Origin: Chromera velia
Lineage: Eukaryota > Sar > Chromeraceae
Length of the DNA: 40,000 nt
Reading direction: 5' to 3'
Assembly (NCBI GenBank): GCA_018398765.1
Contig: JAHBMJ010004279.1
Span: forward strand, 1-40,000
Positions 8,613-20,400 of the stretch are shown here, piece after piece. The notes below the pieces were generated by a model. The model was not told the origin of the DNA. It saw nothing but the letters and a program-made list of their open reading frames with translations, and ran no database searches. The translations under genes were made by a program, and so were the position numbers. The stretch's first letter is position 1. Each line of letters opens with the position of its first letter.

Positions 8613-11600
8613 ATGCGATACGCAGGGTCTCTTTTCATTGCGTGTTGCCTGTCAGCAACGTGTCTTGCGTTCGATCTGGATGATCCTGGATGGCACACTT
8701 TGAATTTTAACGTGTCGAACGTTGAGCGCAGGGCTCATGTGTACGTTCCCTTCTCAGGCAAGGCGCCCGAAGGATGGACTCTACACGTCGCAATTCACGG
8801 ATGTCAGTCAGTTTGTTCAAGGTGTTGGAGACTGATAGAGTTTTTTGCATCTGCAATGTCTGGGTCCATGAGTGTGGTGCTCATACTACACGCTTGATTC
8901 CTGTATACGCTGCAGGGGATGACGACTGTGACAGCTTCTGCACTTGGACGGACTTGCTTTCCGATCCAGAGGCGCCACGGAGTAGGTGGCCCTTCTCTGG
9001 GGGTGTCCAGACAAACGTGGAAGGGGAGGCAGAGAGAAGACAACAACTCCTCGCATGTCCCTGCGGTCTGCCGGGCGGCTTTCTTGGCCATACGGGGTGG
9101 AATGCGGGGGTGTGCTGTCAGAGGAAGTCTGTGAACGATTTGGCCTATTTTTCGACCCTCTTGAATATTGTTGCCGACACGGTCGAGAGCCCTGCCGAGT
9201 TTTCCAAAAAACACGCAGTCCGCTCGTCGAGGCCAGTGAGAATCCCGGTAGAGCCCTCTCTAATTGCTGAGAAGAAGAAACAGCAAGATGAAAACGTGAG
9301 ACGGCTGAGAGAGGTTCTAGCGAGCGAACAAGAGAGACTGGAGAGCGACGAGGAAGAAAGTACAGACTTGGAGAGCCAACTGGCCGAGCTAAATTCGGAC
9401 GGTGTCAGGGGAGGACCGAGACGTCTCCCCTTCAACCGCGTGTTGGGTACAGGGTACAGTAACGGGGGGTTCATGGTGAAGGCCCTTGACTGTGTGTGGC
9501 CGGATTTGTTTGACGCCACAACCGCGGTTTCTGCCGTCACGGTTGTTCGTCCAGGGGGCACAGGCGGAATCTCAAAGTGTGACGTGCTGCAGGGGGCTCG
9601 GAGGGAGGCATTGGCAAGGGGGGAGGTGGCATGGAGGGAGACGAAAAGTGTTAAGGGTATGCCTCTGACTTCCTCATCCTCCCTAGAGGTTCATGGGAAC
9701 TTTGACCCCATGGTACCCATCTTCGGGTCCGTCGGTCGGTCGGTTGAGATCTTCGTCCTCTTCTTTTGGTGTGGGGGCCGCATGGTGTGGAGGAGAGAAT
9801 CGAATGAGAAGACTGGATGAGCGACTCGCTCTCTGGCAGAGTTGTGTGTCATAGAGAGCGAGTCGCACGGCCAATCCTAATGCATCTATCCACGCATGCC
9901 TGTGTGTGTGTGTGAGAGAGAGAGAGACGGACAGAGACACAAAGAAAGAGAGAGCGCGCGCTCTTGCGCCCGAGCGTGTCTGTGTGTCTTGTCTCCTCTC
10001 AATGGCTGCACGTGCCTTGCCTTCATAGCGCTTGCTGCCCACCCATTCTCTCCGACTCATGCCTGGAGTGACGCACGCATGCAATGAACGAGGCTTCTCT
10101 CCCTCTCGCTCCCGCCTGCATGCATGCATGTATGCAGGGATCCCTTTCTCCGTTTCCCCTCTGTGTGGAATGATCACGCGGCCGTACTGAAGAGGCAACA
10201 GTGCAACACTGCAAAGGAGGAACAAACGCTCCATGTGAGTGAGTGAGTGAGTGGGAGAAGGAAGGGGGAATCAATCGGACCCTGCAGGTGACCCCGTGGT
10301 GGGACGTCCCCCTCCCCCCCCCCTCCCCCTCGCGATTGTTGCAGCCTGTTTGTTTCACTCTACTTCAATGAGCTTCCTATGACCTCTTCCGTTCATATTT
10401 TTGTGAAGGCACAAAAGACGGAAGGACACGAGGAGGGAGGAAGAGGGAACAAAGAAATGAAGCAAAAAGAAGACGGACGGACAAACGGCAGAAAGAAGCT
10501 CTTTCATTTCGCCTAATTCCCGTGCCGTTCTTCAACACCTAGAAGCGAAAAACAAATCCACCTTTCGCTCCATCACATCCCTCTGTGAAAGAATTTCACT
10601 TCTGTCTTCGGACCATCAATTCTGCAGGTGGGAACGTGGACGAACCAGAGATACACCCACTGCCTCACGAATGGCAGGACAGAAGGAGGCGGCGCTTTTC
10701 TCGAAAAGGAAAGGAGAGGCAGGATGAAAGCAGAAGAGACGCAGCAGAGAGGGGAGGAGAAAGTCCTGCTGCCCCAAGTGGAATTTGTTCGGAATGCCGT
10801 GGGAGGACATGATTGGTCAGTCAGCCGGGCGCCTTTCTTAACCGGGGGGGAGTGAGGAGGGAGGGAGGGAGGGAGGGAGAATACAACAACAAAAGCAGCT
10901 AGGGGACTGTGAGGCATGCTTTCTCGGATTGGAACAAGAGCGAAGATGATGAGATGAAAAGGGAAAGGGGGGTCTGCAGGCAACTCTTTCCATCCATCCA
11001 TCCATCGCTTCGATCCTTTTTGAAAGAAATACTCGGTGGTATGTGCACGCTGTATGCATGCCTCTTTTTTCCTTCGCACAGGAACTGCCAGGTCGCTTCA
11101 AGTAAAAAAACGTTTTTGCAAGGCAATGCATATCCAAACAGGGAATTAATGCATTGACTAGCCTGCAACTGCTCTTACACCTCCCCCCCCACTCCTCCTC
11201 TTCTCTATCTCTTCTTCTGTCCCTCTCTCCTTCGATCGTTTCTTCGCATTGTGATCTCCATTCTCTTCGCATTGTGATATTCTTCCGTTCTCCAGACTCT
11301 CATTCTTCCTTCTCCGCCCCCCTTCCCCGTTTCTTCAGGTACATCACTTCAGACTTCAACACAACGTCGTACGTCTTTGACTTCTTCGATCGCGTTGTTC
11401 CTCCCATGCAACGAGGGTCTCTCTCTTCTTTGCCGTCTCCGCCTCTGTCTGCACCCTCTGCCTCCTCTCGAGACGGGGAGACGGGGGACAGAAAGGAGGG
11501 GCAATCTTCGAATCTTCCTGTGGCAGCCGGGGAGAGGATTGAGAACAGCCCAGGCAGCGAAGGATTGAAGAGGGAGGTGGACGCACCTCATAATTCCGTC

Positions 11601-11726
11601 ACAAAGGGAGAGACAGATGTGAACAGTGAAAAGGAATTGGGATGGACTGACGGACGGAGAGGGGAGGGGAGGGTTGTGAGAGAAGCAGAAGATGCAACGG
11701 AATTTTTTCAAATCTCCTCAAGTTGA
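8613..11726 (+). CDS. Secreted esterase, PHB-depolymerase/CE1 (LpqC-like) family
   Basis: Five exons fit in frame: 8613-8802, 8916-9726, 10138-10234, 10628-10815 and 11339-11726, giving 557 residues. The N-terminus is a signal peptide, so the enzyme is probably secreted or vacuolar. An alpha/beta-hydrolase core follows: AHVYVPF...HVAIHG (oxyanion strand, HG at 62-63), GWNAGVCC (124-131), nucleophile elbow GYSNGG (Ser245), VHGNFDPMVPI (Asp327) and GGHDW (His427), with a final helix TTSYVFDFF. GWNAG-CC, HG-x-x-D and GGH-x-W are hallmarks of polyhydroxybutyrate depolymerase/feruloyl-esterase-like proteins. A charged helical insertion of about 45 residues (182-225) sits before the nucleophile, and the C-terminal 110 residues are low-complexity and hydrophilic. 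Two donors read GTCAGTCAG. The first junction gives HG-W, and an additional small intron after 8981 is possible. Substrate unknown. Confidence 0.75.
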
Positions 11727-12560
11727 GGTCACACACGCATTCCCCTCCTTCTGCACATCTCTTTTCTATCTGTCAGCATTTGTGCACAGAGCGGAGTGAC
11801 TTAGGAAAGAACGAAAGAAGGAGGGAAAGAGGATGGTTTGCATGAGCAGGCAAGCATTCCCCCATTTTCTGTGAACGCACACTCTCTGTATTCAGTTTTT
11901 GTACACTCCGATATACATTCCTCTCTCCCTCGGTTGACGACCGACGCTTCATTCATTTCCTTTCGCTGACTCACCGCCGACATGCAGACGGGAGCTAGGG
12001 TATCAAGCGTGCATGTGCTCTCACAAGATCATCCTGTATGCGCCTAGCTTGGGATCGAGCTGTTTGCATGAGCTGGGTGGAACCTCACAAGCAGGGAAGT
12101 GAAGACCAAACGGCCTCGACACGAAAAGACGCTTTCCGTCTTTGTTTTTTTTTTCAACGCTGCTGTCCTTGACTCGTCGTCCTCCTTGTCCTCAGCCTGC
12201 AAAGTTTCCATTCTGCCAAAGAAGCAAATGTGGTTCCCTTCTTTTGTTTGGAGTTCCTGTCCCTTAATTCAGTCACGTTGAGGTTTCCTGTTCAAGTGTG
12301 CGTCTGACATGCGGAGGGTGTATGCCTTTCCTTCAGGTTTCTTTTGTCTTGAATGGCACCTGTTCAAAGTCATCACTGCATGACACATTTTTCAACAGCA
12401 GTGCATGAATGCCTCTTCTGTCGAACCGACGTACACTTGCAAGTCGACCATAGCTAGGTTAGTTTTCTCCTTGGAAAAGAATAAAACAAAGAAGCGCCAG
12501 GGACGAAGAAAGACTCAAAGAAAGGTGGGGAGAGACGGTTTGTGGCTGGAGACTCAAAAA
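11727..12560. other. Intergenic, no gene seen
   Basis: Downstream of the esterase. Mixed composition with pyrimidine-rich patches. I find no exon with matching splice sites, no tRNA and no dispersed repeat. Confidence 0.35.
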
Positions 12561-12565
12561 GAAGT

Positions 12566-12651
<86 letters not shown>

Positions 12652-12657
12652 GAGAAA
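12566..12657. repeat. GT/GA microsatellite
   Basis: A GT array (about 12568-12598) is followed by a GA array (about 12606-12657). It begins GTAAGTGTGTG, as if grown from a splice-donor-like sequence, but no exon is recognised beside it. Confidence 0.7.
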
Positions 12658-12929
12658 TCCTTCCGTATAGTACGTCGAATACTTGCTATTTGGAATCCGA
12701 GTTCTTCCAGAACGCGAAGCCCAGAGAATTGCTGTGTTATCCTCGCAGAGCTGGAAAAAAAAAAAAACATATTTTCTCAGAGCAAGACTGCTTTGACAAA
12801 CAATTCATTCCCTTTTAGAAAGCTTTTTGAGACATTTGAAGACGTCTAGAAAGCTTCAGAAATTTCAATATCTAGTTCAATATATCAAAACATAGACCCC
12901 TTTAATACCTAGCCCCTTACGCCTACCCT

Positions 12930-13195
12930 AATGAATTGGGAGTTGAATTGGGCGTTAAAAATCGGGACTACCAAATTTTAACTCCCAATTTTCAAAATTG
13001 GGCGTTCCTATAATGAAAGAAGTACAAGGAGTTTGAACTTGAAATTTTGTATAGAAGCTAGACGTACGCCATTTAGTGTAACACCACTCTTATTAAACTC
13101 TTTTTCTTTTTGGGGAACAAGCTGTATAAGAATAAAAAATTAGGAGTTCCCAATTTTTTTTCGGGTTTCAACTCCCAAAAATTGGCCCGGGAAGC
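12930..13195. repeat. AT-rich inverted-repeat element
   Basis: TTGGGAGTTGAA near 12937-12949 is matched in inverse orientation by TTCAACTCCCAA near 13169-13180, and further AATTGGG/CCCAATT copies lie between them (about 12966-12999 and 13150-13157). This looks like a small foldback or MITE-type repeat with decayed arms. No target duplication was found. Confidence 0.4.
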
Positions 13196-13579
13196 GAAGC
13201 TGAGACTTGCGTATGTCAGATTCTATAACTCGATCTCGATCTCAAATCGGCTGCATGTATGAATGCTGATAATCAAGGGTTTTATTATGCATGCCGCGTC
13301 GATCCCCACATATGCATGCCGGGGCTTTTGATCATCTGACGCATGCAAAGCGTGTGAATGACCCGGAATTGCATGGGCCGGAAAGCGAAATTTGGGGCTT
13401 TCAAAAGAATAACGCGGCAAGGTCCTGGGTTCGAGCCTATACATGCACCTTCACTTTTCTGTCAAAAGTTTTGAGGAAATCATGTATGCCTACGTGGTCC
13501 CGGCCAGTGCAATTGTTTTTAAGTGCCCTCCAGAGCTTCATGAAGTTCACTTTCCAGGCCAATCTGACCGTGCGAACCC

Positions 13580-13900
13580 TATGAAATTGGGGTATAAATG
13601 GGTTGAATAAGGGCAAATTAGGGCCCATTTCACCCCATTCCGGAGTGGCATTTCCCCCAAACGGGATACATTTTTTGACTAATAAAAACATATTATCTAG
13701 TCAAAATAAGGCGTATTTCTAGAAGTTTGGGGCTTATAGAATCCAATTGGGTAATTTAAAACATTATATCACAGCTTTTTCATAAATTATAAAAATAATT
13801 GGAAATTGGGGTGAACTGGGGGCCCCAATTTCATCCCAATTCCAGAATTAAATTTCTTATGTAATTACTGGGGTGAATTGGGGTGAAATGGGGAAGAATA
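13580..13900. repeat. Palindromic GGGGTGAAATTGGG-type repeats
   Basis: Two related units each form a near-perfect hairpin: about 13583-13645 and 13801-13843. The second folds GGAAATTGGGGTGAACTGGG against CCAATTTCATCCCAATTCC. More single-sided copies (GGGGTGAATTGGGGTGAAAT) follow at about 13870-13890. The units are direct repeats of a palindrome. Family unknown. Confidence 0.5.
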
Positions 13901-15425
13901 TTTTTTTATATATGTAAAAAAAATAGTGAATGACTTTCAAAGTATTTGAAAATTGAAATATACTAGTATAGGTAGACAGTGAGAAGGCTTAGCGATGCTG
14001 TACTTACCAAAATGATTGTATGGGGAGAGTAAGAGAGGCTTCGCATAGACGACGATGAGATGAACGGAAGGCCGGCTGATTGACTTCCTGAAGCGAGGGG
14101 GGATAAAGACGACCACCATTCCAATAGTGATCTCTAAGAGAGAGCTCTTTTAGATGGTTACGTTCAATGCCGTTCATCTGAGTCATTTTGTTTCCTCACA
14201 GTGAATGAGTCGATCAGGAAGACTGAGAACATAAAACTCCTCCCTTACACTCTTGACGTAGTATTGGGCTTTTCTATCATACAGAATAAAGGGGCACAGA
14301 AAGCTGTAATACGAAATTAGTTGATCTAAATTGACTGACCTGATTGCATGCACAAGTCCCAATTGTATGTATGGTCGATTTAGCAGCGACTCACACACCA
14401 TATACTGCCGTCTTGTTTGCCCCGAATGATGAGAGAAACCGCTCAATATCGCTCAATCCTTATTGGACACAAGCAAGCAGGACGTGTCTCTTCCACAAGA
14501 ATCCCTTCATAGTACTTGCCGGCATCATGAAAGCTATCTAGATTTAGTTTCAGATTATTCTCATCATATTCTCATCACAAATCCTCTGTATGGTCTAATA
14601 TGGTCTACTACCAAATATTGGCTAAGTTGCATTCATTGATACCAGCTGGGGGTTTGCTCAATTTATTTTTCACGTAAGCGAATTTTAACTCTTCTTTCAG
14701 AATAATGATAAAACGTATAAAATCAGCATAGATGTTGTTTATAGTTGTTTAAAAAGAAAATTTGTGGGGAAAAATATATATATATATATATGCATGGACA
14801 CATTCATTTGTTGGTACGTGCACATCCGTACCTAACAACGTGGCCAGTCAATTTCTTTAATTCAATGATTCTAAGTCATCTAACTACAAGTCTGGGTACA
14901 AGTTCGTGTTCTCATAATTTTTTACATTTGTTGTCTTCATTTTTATTTTTTCGACTCGCCGTTTGTCGTTCCTCTTTTCGATGTTGGCACTCGATCTTGT
15001 TGTTAAAGGCGAGCATGATTTTACGATCGAGGCCTGCTCGCGTGCGTTCCGCAGATTCCGTGGATTCTTATGGCTCCATCCTCCAATTGCGTATTGTTTC
15101 TATTGCCCAATAAGCGTGTACACGATTGTGCACGCATATGCACGCAAAGAGGACCGCTGTATGCAGCTGCCTTCACGTCAGCTTCACAGCCTTTAGCATC
15201 TCATACGAGACGCAATCCTGAATGCAATCAAGTTTTGCAAATGCATTGAATTAAGCGTGACGGACAGATTGAGGACGTTCAAAATACATGATTTCACGCC
15301 TTTGCCCCTCTCTACACCATTCTGCCCGCCTCCTTTCGCTGGTTTTTTGCATTATTTCAAACGTCCGACTTCAACAATGTGTCTATGCAGCTAGGTCAAC
15401 ACGTCCATCAAGGTAGACCGGATGC
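13901..15425. other. AT-rich intergenic DNA, no supported gene
   Basis: Contains a short AT microsatellite at about 14774-14790. Short open frames on the minus strand at about 14004-14446 have some protein-like stretches but no domain, no splice support and no consistent frame, so I do not call a gene. The end of the minus-strand MACPF-like gene begins at about 15426. Confidence 0.35.
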
Positions 15426-17376
15426 TTACAGGCAGATAGGCACAAACAGAGAAAGGAAGATAGGAAAGCGATCGGAGCGGGGAACAAGAAAACAGCAAGG
15501 GACCAAGCATGAGAAACCAACCGGATCCGTCGCCCCATCTGCGTCTGAAGTGAAGAACTTCTCCACGTCTGCGTCGAGGAGAGTGTCGTCAACTGTACCT
15601 GCAGGCAGGCAGAACGTACTCGCAAGAGCAAAAGAACAGAATTAAGCAAACGAGTCAAAAATTGGGGGAGACGCTTGACGTATTCAGCGGTCCAATGCGC
15701 ATATGACTGCACCACAGACTTTGATCCGCAAAATTACCATGCATCTTCCCCATCTCACTGTCTCTTGCCCTTCCAAACCACCAACCTCTGCAGAACCCTG
15801 CAGTCAGCCCTGATCTGTCGGGATTGCGCGCCGCCACCCCGAGAGAGGATCTCAGCAGCTGGACAATCGCGAGCATCTCTGCTTCTCTGATCTGCGAACG
15901 CAACCAGAGACCACCTCCTGCAGGCACCAGAAAGAAAGAAAGAAACAAAAAGCGAGGGGTCGAGAAGGCTTTTTATGAACCGTGAAAGCTGAAAAAGAAA
16001 AGAACAGAAAAGAGAGAAAGCGAGTGCAAGAGAAGAGACCCGAGGAAAAGAAGTCTTTCCCCCATCCGGTGAACGGACCCGAAGAGAAGACGCTAGCCAA
16101 TTCTGCTTCAAACGCCTCCATGCCCTTTTCTCTTTCCTCTTTCTCCCGCTGTTCTGCGGCCTCATCCATTTGAGGATTGCCTCGGCCTCTGCGTCGAAGT
16201 CTGGGGGTGTGTCCCTGAACCGATGCCGGAAGGAGCCGTCCCCCAGTCGCCTTGCCAGGTCGTACATTGTGGTCCATGGCTTTGGGTTCACGTAGTGGGA
16301 CATACTCCTCACATTCAGAGACTGCATGCATCCATCCATGCAGAGATCGAGTCGTCATGTCATGCACCTAGCGTCAGGACATCCATCATGAATGTACAAG
16401 AATTCGTCAGAACGTCGTCTCTCTGATCCGCTGTGAATCCTTCCTTACCTTTGTGACAAAATCCCATGCAGTCACCTGAGGTCTCTGCTGTGATAAAGGT
16501 GCCGCCATCATGAGGATTTTGGCCGGGACTTGTCTCAGACCAACGTTTCTCATTATAATGAAAATTCGACAGCAGAAAAGTGTCTCTCATAAATCTGTCA
16601 ACGAAGGCATTCATCAGAAAGCGATGTCATCTTTCGCCCTGTTCTGCTGCTTCAATCTCTGCAGAAAAGGAAACAAGATGCGTACCTGCAGCATGTACCG
16701 TGTCTCAGCGTCTCCCTCCAACTCGTTGCCTAAATGCTCCAGCACAGCAAACACGTTCGCACCGGTGGTCTTCACCCCCCGTCTTTTGCCCTCCGCAGTC
16801 CTTCTGTTTGCCCCAAACACCTCTAGATATGACGCGCTACTTGTGTCATGCCTGGTCTTGAGGGGGTCTGTGAGAGGGGCGAGGCCTCCGAGCACCGTGG
16901 TGTGCACAAACCGGGTACCGTGAATGGTCTTTGCCAGAGACTCCACGAGTGCCTGCATGTAGGTAGACGGAAAGAAAGAATCCAAAAAAAAAATAAAGAA
17001 TGAACAAGACGGAAAGAATCAACAGACAAAAGAAAGAACCCTAATTTCGTTTGTTGTAAAAATAAAGAGAGAGAGCCGAGCCAACTCACCGACGAAAAAA
17101 CAACGAGTAGAGGGAAAGCCGTGGAAGAAAAACAAGCAAGCAAGCAGCCAGCCAATCAAACACAAACGCACCACCTTTCTCCCTGCCCTTCCTGATGGTC
17201 GGCTCACCTTTTCCATTGTTAGCTGTTTCAGATGGTCAGCCAGTTTCTTGAAAGCACTGCCCCTTGAGGCCGTGGCGCCGTCATTCGATGCTTTGTTCTC
17301 GACTAGCTCGACGATGTCCTTCAGGGCTTCCCGGATCTCGTTGAATTTTATTGGACGGGCCGCGTCGTATCTGTAG

Positions 17377-17438
<62 letters not shown>

Positions 17439-20400
17439 GAGGACAAGGGGTGAGACAGGAAGAGGGACTTAATCGTCTATCTGGTTGGATCGTATTGGCA
17501 AGTGAAGCAGACCTGTGATTTGCGTTGACGCTTCGTGGTTTGCAATGCCGATCTGACGCAGAAAAAGAGCGCGCTCCTCAAACCTCTGGAACAAGACAAG
17601 TCGCTCCTTCTCTCCCCCGTCTCATTGTCTGACACTGATTGCCGGACTCACTGTATGAGGGAGTGCATCAGCGTGCACAGTTTCATCCGGACATCCGGCA
17701 TTTGGTCCGATGTGAAAGCCCCGAACGGTATCAGATCGACCTGCACTCTCTCATGCACGCATTTACTTTCATTCTGTATGAAAGAATTCTGTATGAAAGT
17801 AAACGCATGCACCGAACGGTATCAGATCGACCTGCACTCTCTCTCTCATGCACGCAACCGCGAGGGCATAAGAACGAGGGGAGACAAAAACAAATAGTAA
17901 GATTGGAAAGATGAAGCCTACATGAACAAAAATTCCATACGCCCATCAGGATTCATTTCACCAACCCCTCCACACAGACTTTCTTTTTTTCAAGATGGGG
18001 CACTAAAATGAAATGCTTTCTTCCACATCGAGCACCTGCGTTTCAACATCTAATGTTGGAGTCCGCACGACGATTTATTGAGAATACCTAAGGAAAGAAC
18101 ACCGTCCAATTATCAATTGACGCATGCTTGTCAATGTGTCGTCTTCTCTCCCCATATGCATCTGGACATTCTTTCCCTCCCCATTTTTGGTTTTCTTGCA
18201 TGGCCCTTTCGACGTGCTCTGCCTCGACACGGCAGAAAACCCTCCTGACGATAGAAAGCAACATTCACACGCTCTACCCACGGAGTATTTCCAATCACAA
18301 ATGCAACTCTGTGCGACAAACAAATCAAACCAGGAGATACCTGTGAGACGGCCATGGTGCTGAGGAGAGAGCTGAGGGTGCAGGCGTATGCCTCCTTGCC
18401 GAGAACGACTTCAGGCCCTGCAGGTTTCGAGCGAGTGCATGCACCAAAAGATCAGTTCAGAGAAACAAAAGTTGGGGAGGGACTCAGTGTTCAGAAGAGA
18501 GACATGGAGCCGGTGTGGTCGTGGTGTAACCGAAACAGGCCTTCAGTTGTTCCGCAGTCGTCAAACCTCGACAGTGGGTAAAGTGATTGGTTATTCGAGC
18601 GCTGAAAGGGGCACGACTGCTTCTCCGAAAGAGAGCTACGGACAGTCCAACAAAATTTTCCTCTCGGAACCTCAGCGAGCTACCAGTGATCTGCTGATTT
18701 GTCTACCTGCATTTCTGTCGTTTGCTGATTTGTCCTCCGTGTCGCTCATTTTCTCTCCCTTCCTATCTACTTGTGCCTGCATACGTCCACCAAGAAGATG
18801 TCAGACCGACCTGGGGCGTCATCTGGAGGATCGGCGCCCCTTGACCTCTCTCGCAGTGCCGATTCGTGTGCCTCCACGAGTGCCTTGGCCCTCATTGCCA
18901 CAGAGACGGCGATCGTTGATTCCTCCTGCATGCTTCCACGTGTGTGTCGCACATTTGTGTGACCTCAGAGATGTACTTGCCGCATCATCACTCACATGCA
19001 CATTACCACGCATATACCGCGTTTGGCATAGGACTCGTATGTAGATGCCAAAAAGGAGCAAATAGACGTACGCATATCAGCAAAAGTCCCAAACCTCCCC
19101 TGACATGATCAGGACAAACACGGTCATGTGCGTTGACACAAGAGAGCCAGCCAGCCAGCCAGACGGGGTTTCAGACAACCAAAGAAAAAGATATACAGGC
19201 AGGAGATATTCCCGACTGACCGTGGGGGGGTCCTCGAAGCTGGCCTGCACAGTCCATTCAGGCAAAGACAGGCCGAACCCCTTCTTTAGTTCCACCACCG
19301 ACCCGGAGCCCCTCACGAGGGCGGGAGTGCTCAGGATCACCTGTGGAAGTCATCACATATACATGTCAACAGAACCATCATCAGAAGCAGAGGCAGAGGC
19401 AGACAAGATTTCACGATGCTCTTTGACTCGGCCAAACGGTTCTTATGGACTTTTCTGCATTTGGTATAATATTTCTCTAGTCATTCTCTAAATGGTGTGG
19501 ACACTTTTATCTCGCAAACGTTACATCTGTCTCAAATCCACAAACGCCGCGGACATTTCGCCTGCCTGTTTGAGGAGACGCACGCCAACTGACCTCGCAG
19601 AACCGTTCGACGACCTGTGGGTGGTCGCAGTATTTGGTCATTCCTCTCGGGGCTGACTTCTTCACAGACTCCGCCATCGTGCTCACGGCCAGCCTGCCGA
19701 CCAGAATCGGGTTGAACCAGGCCATCAGAGAGCGGCCCTTGGCGTCGGGGCGGATGTAGTGGAAGGTGAGGGCGTTGAGCTTTTCGTAGTCGAAGGCTTT
19801 GTCGATTGCGATGGGAGCGATGGTTTGGTCGACTGGTGCTTCCTGTCCTGGTGCAAGTTTGATTGACCGTCTGCGCTGACAACTAAAGATTGCCGCATGG
19901 AAGCGCTGCAGCAAAAAGGGAAGGGAAAAGAAAATAGATAGCGTCTTTCCTGTCGACCAACGCTCGAGATTGAGAAGAAAAAAGAGGAGATTGGGGAGGC
20001 GTACGAAAGGACGCTTTCCCTTCACTCACAGAGAGGGGAGAATTGACACAGAGCAGAACTCGCTCAGAGGAACGGAGAGAGGAAAGCAGAAACTGATCCA
20101 CCTACAGCTGCATCATAACTACATAATCACGAGCAAGTTGCGAGCCCCAAAGAAAGCACACGCAGCTACCCGCCTACCCTCCTACCTCTAAAGGAGAGTC
20201 TAATCGGAGTTCTGAAGGAAAATCGTTCTTCAGTTCTTCAAGGGCCTGTTTGTATTCGATCCAGAATTGCGTTTCATCTGGTTGGCCGAATGCTCTCATC
20301 AGGTCATCTCTTTTCTGTGAATCGAAATCTTTTTGGAAGTCGCGGAGCTGCAACAGCACACACACAACACGCACACACACGAATTCACATATCGCTTAGA

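Noticed and set aside
9683-10234. 183-codon minus-strand open frame
   Set aside because: It overlaps the esterase exons and a GT/GA microsatellite in antisense.
13425-13440. GGTTCGAGCC resembling a tRNA or SINE B box
   Set aside because: No matching A box or cloverleaf could be found upstream, so no tRNA or SINE is called.
14004-14446. Minus-strand frames with protein-like stretches, considered as a transposase relic
   Set aside because: Frames do not join, no DDE motif or zinc finger is visible and there is no splice support.
16360-16680. Minus-strand frame between exons 9 and 10 of the MACPF-like gene, considered as an extra exon
   Set aside because: The available acceptors lead to early stops in the required phase, while direct joining of exons 9 and 10 keeps phase and the MACPF-like pattern.
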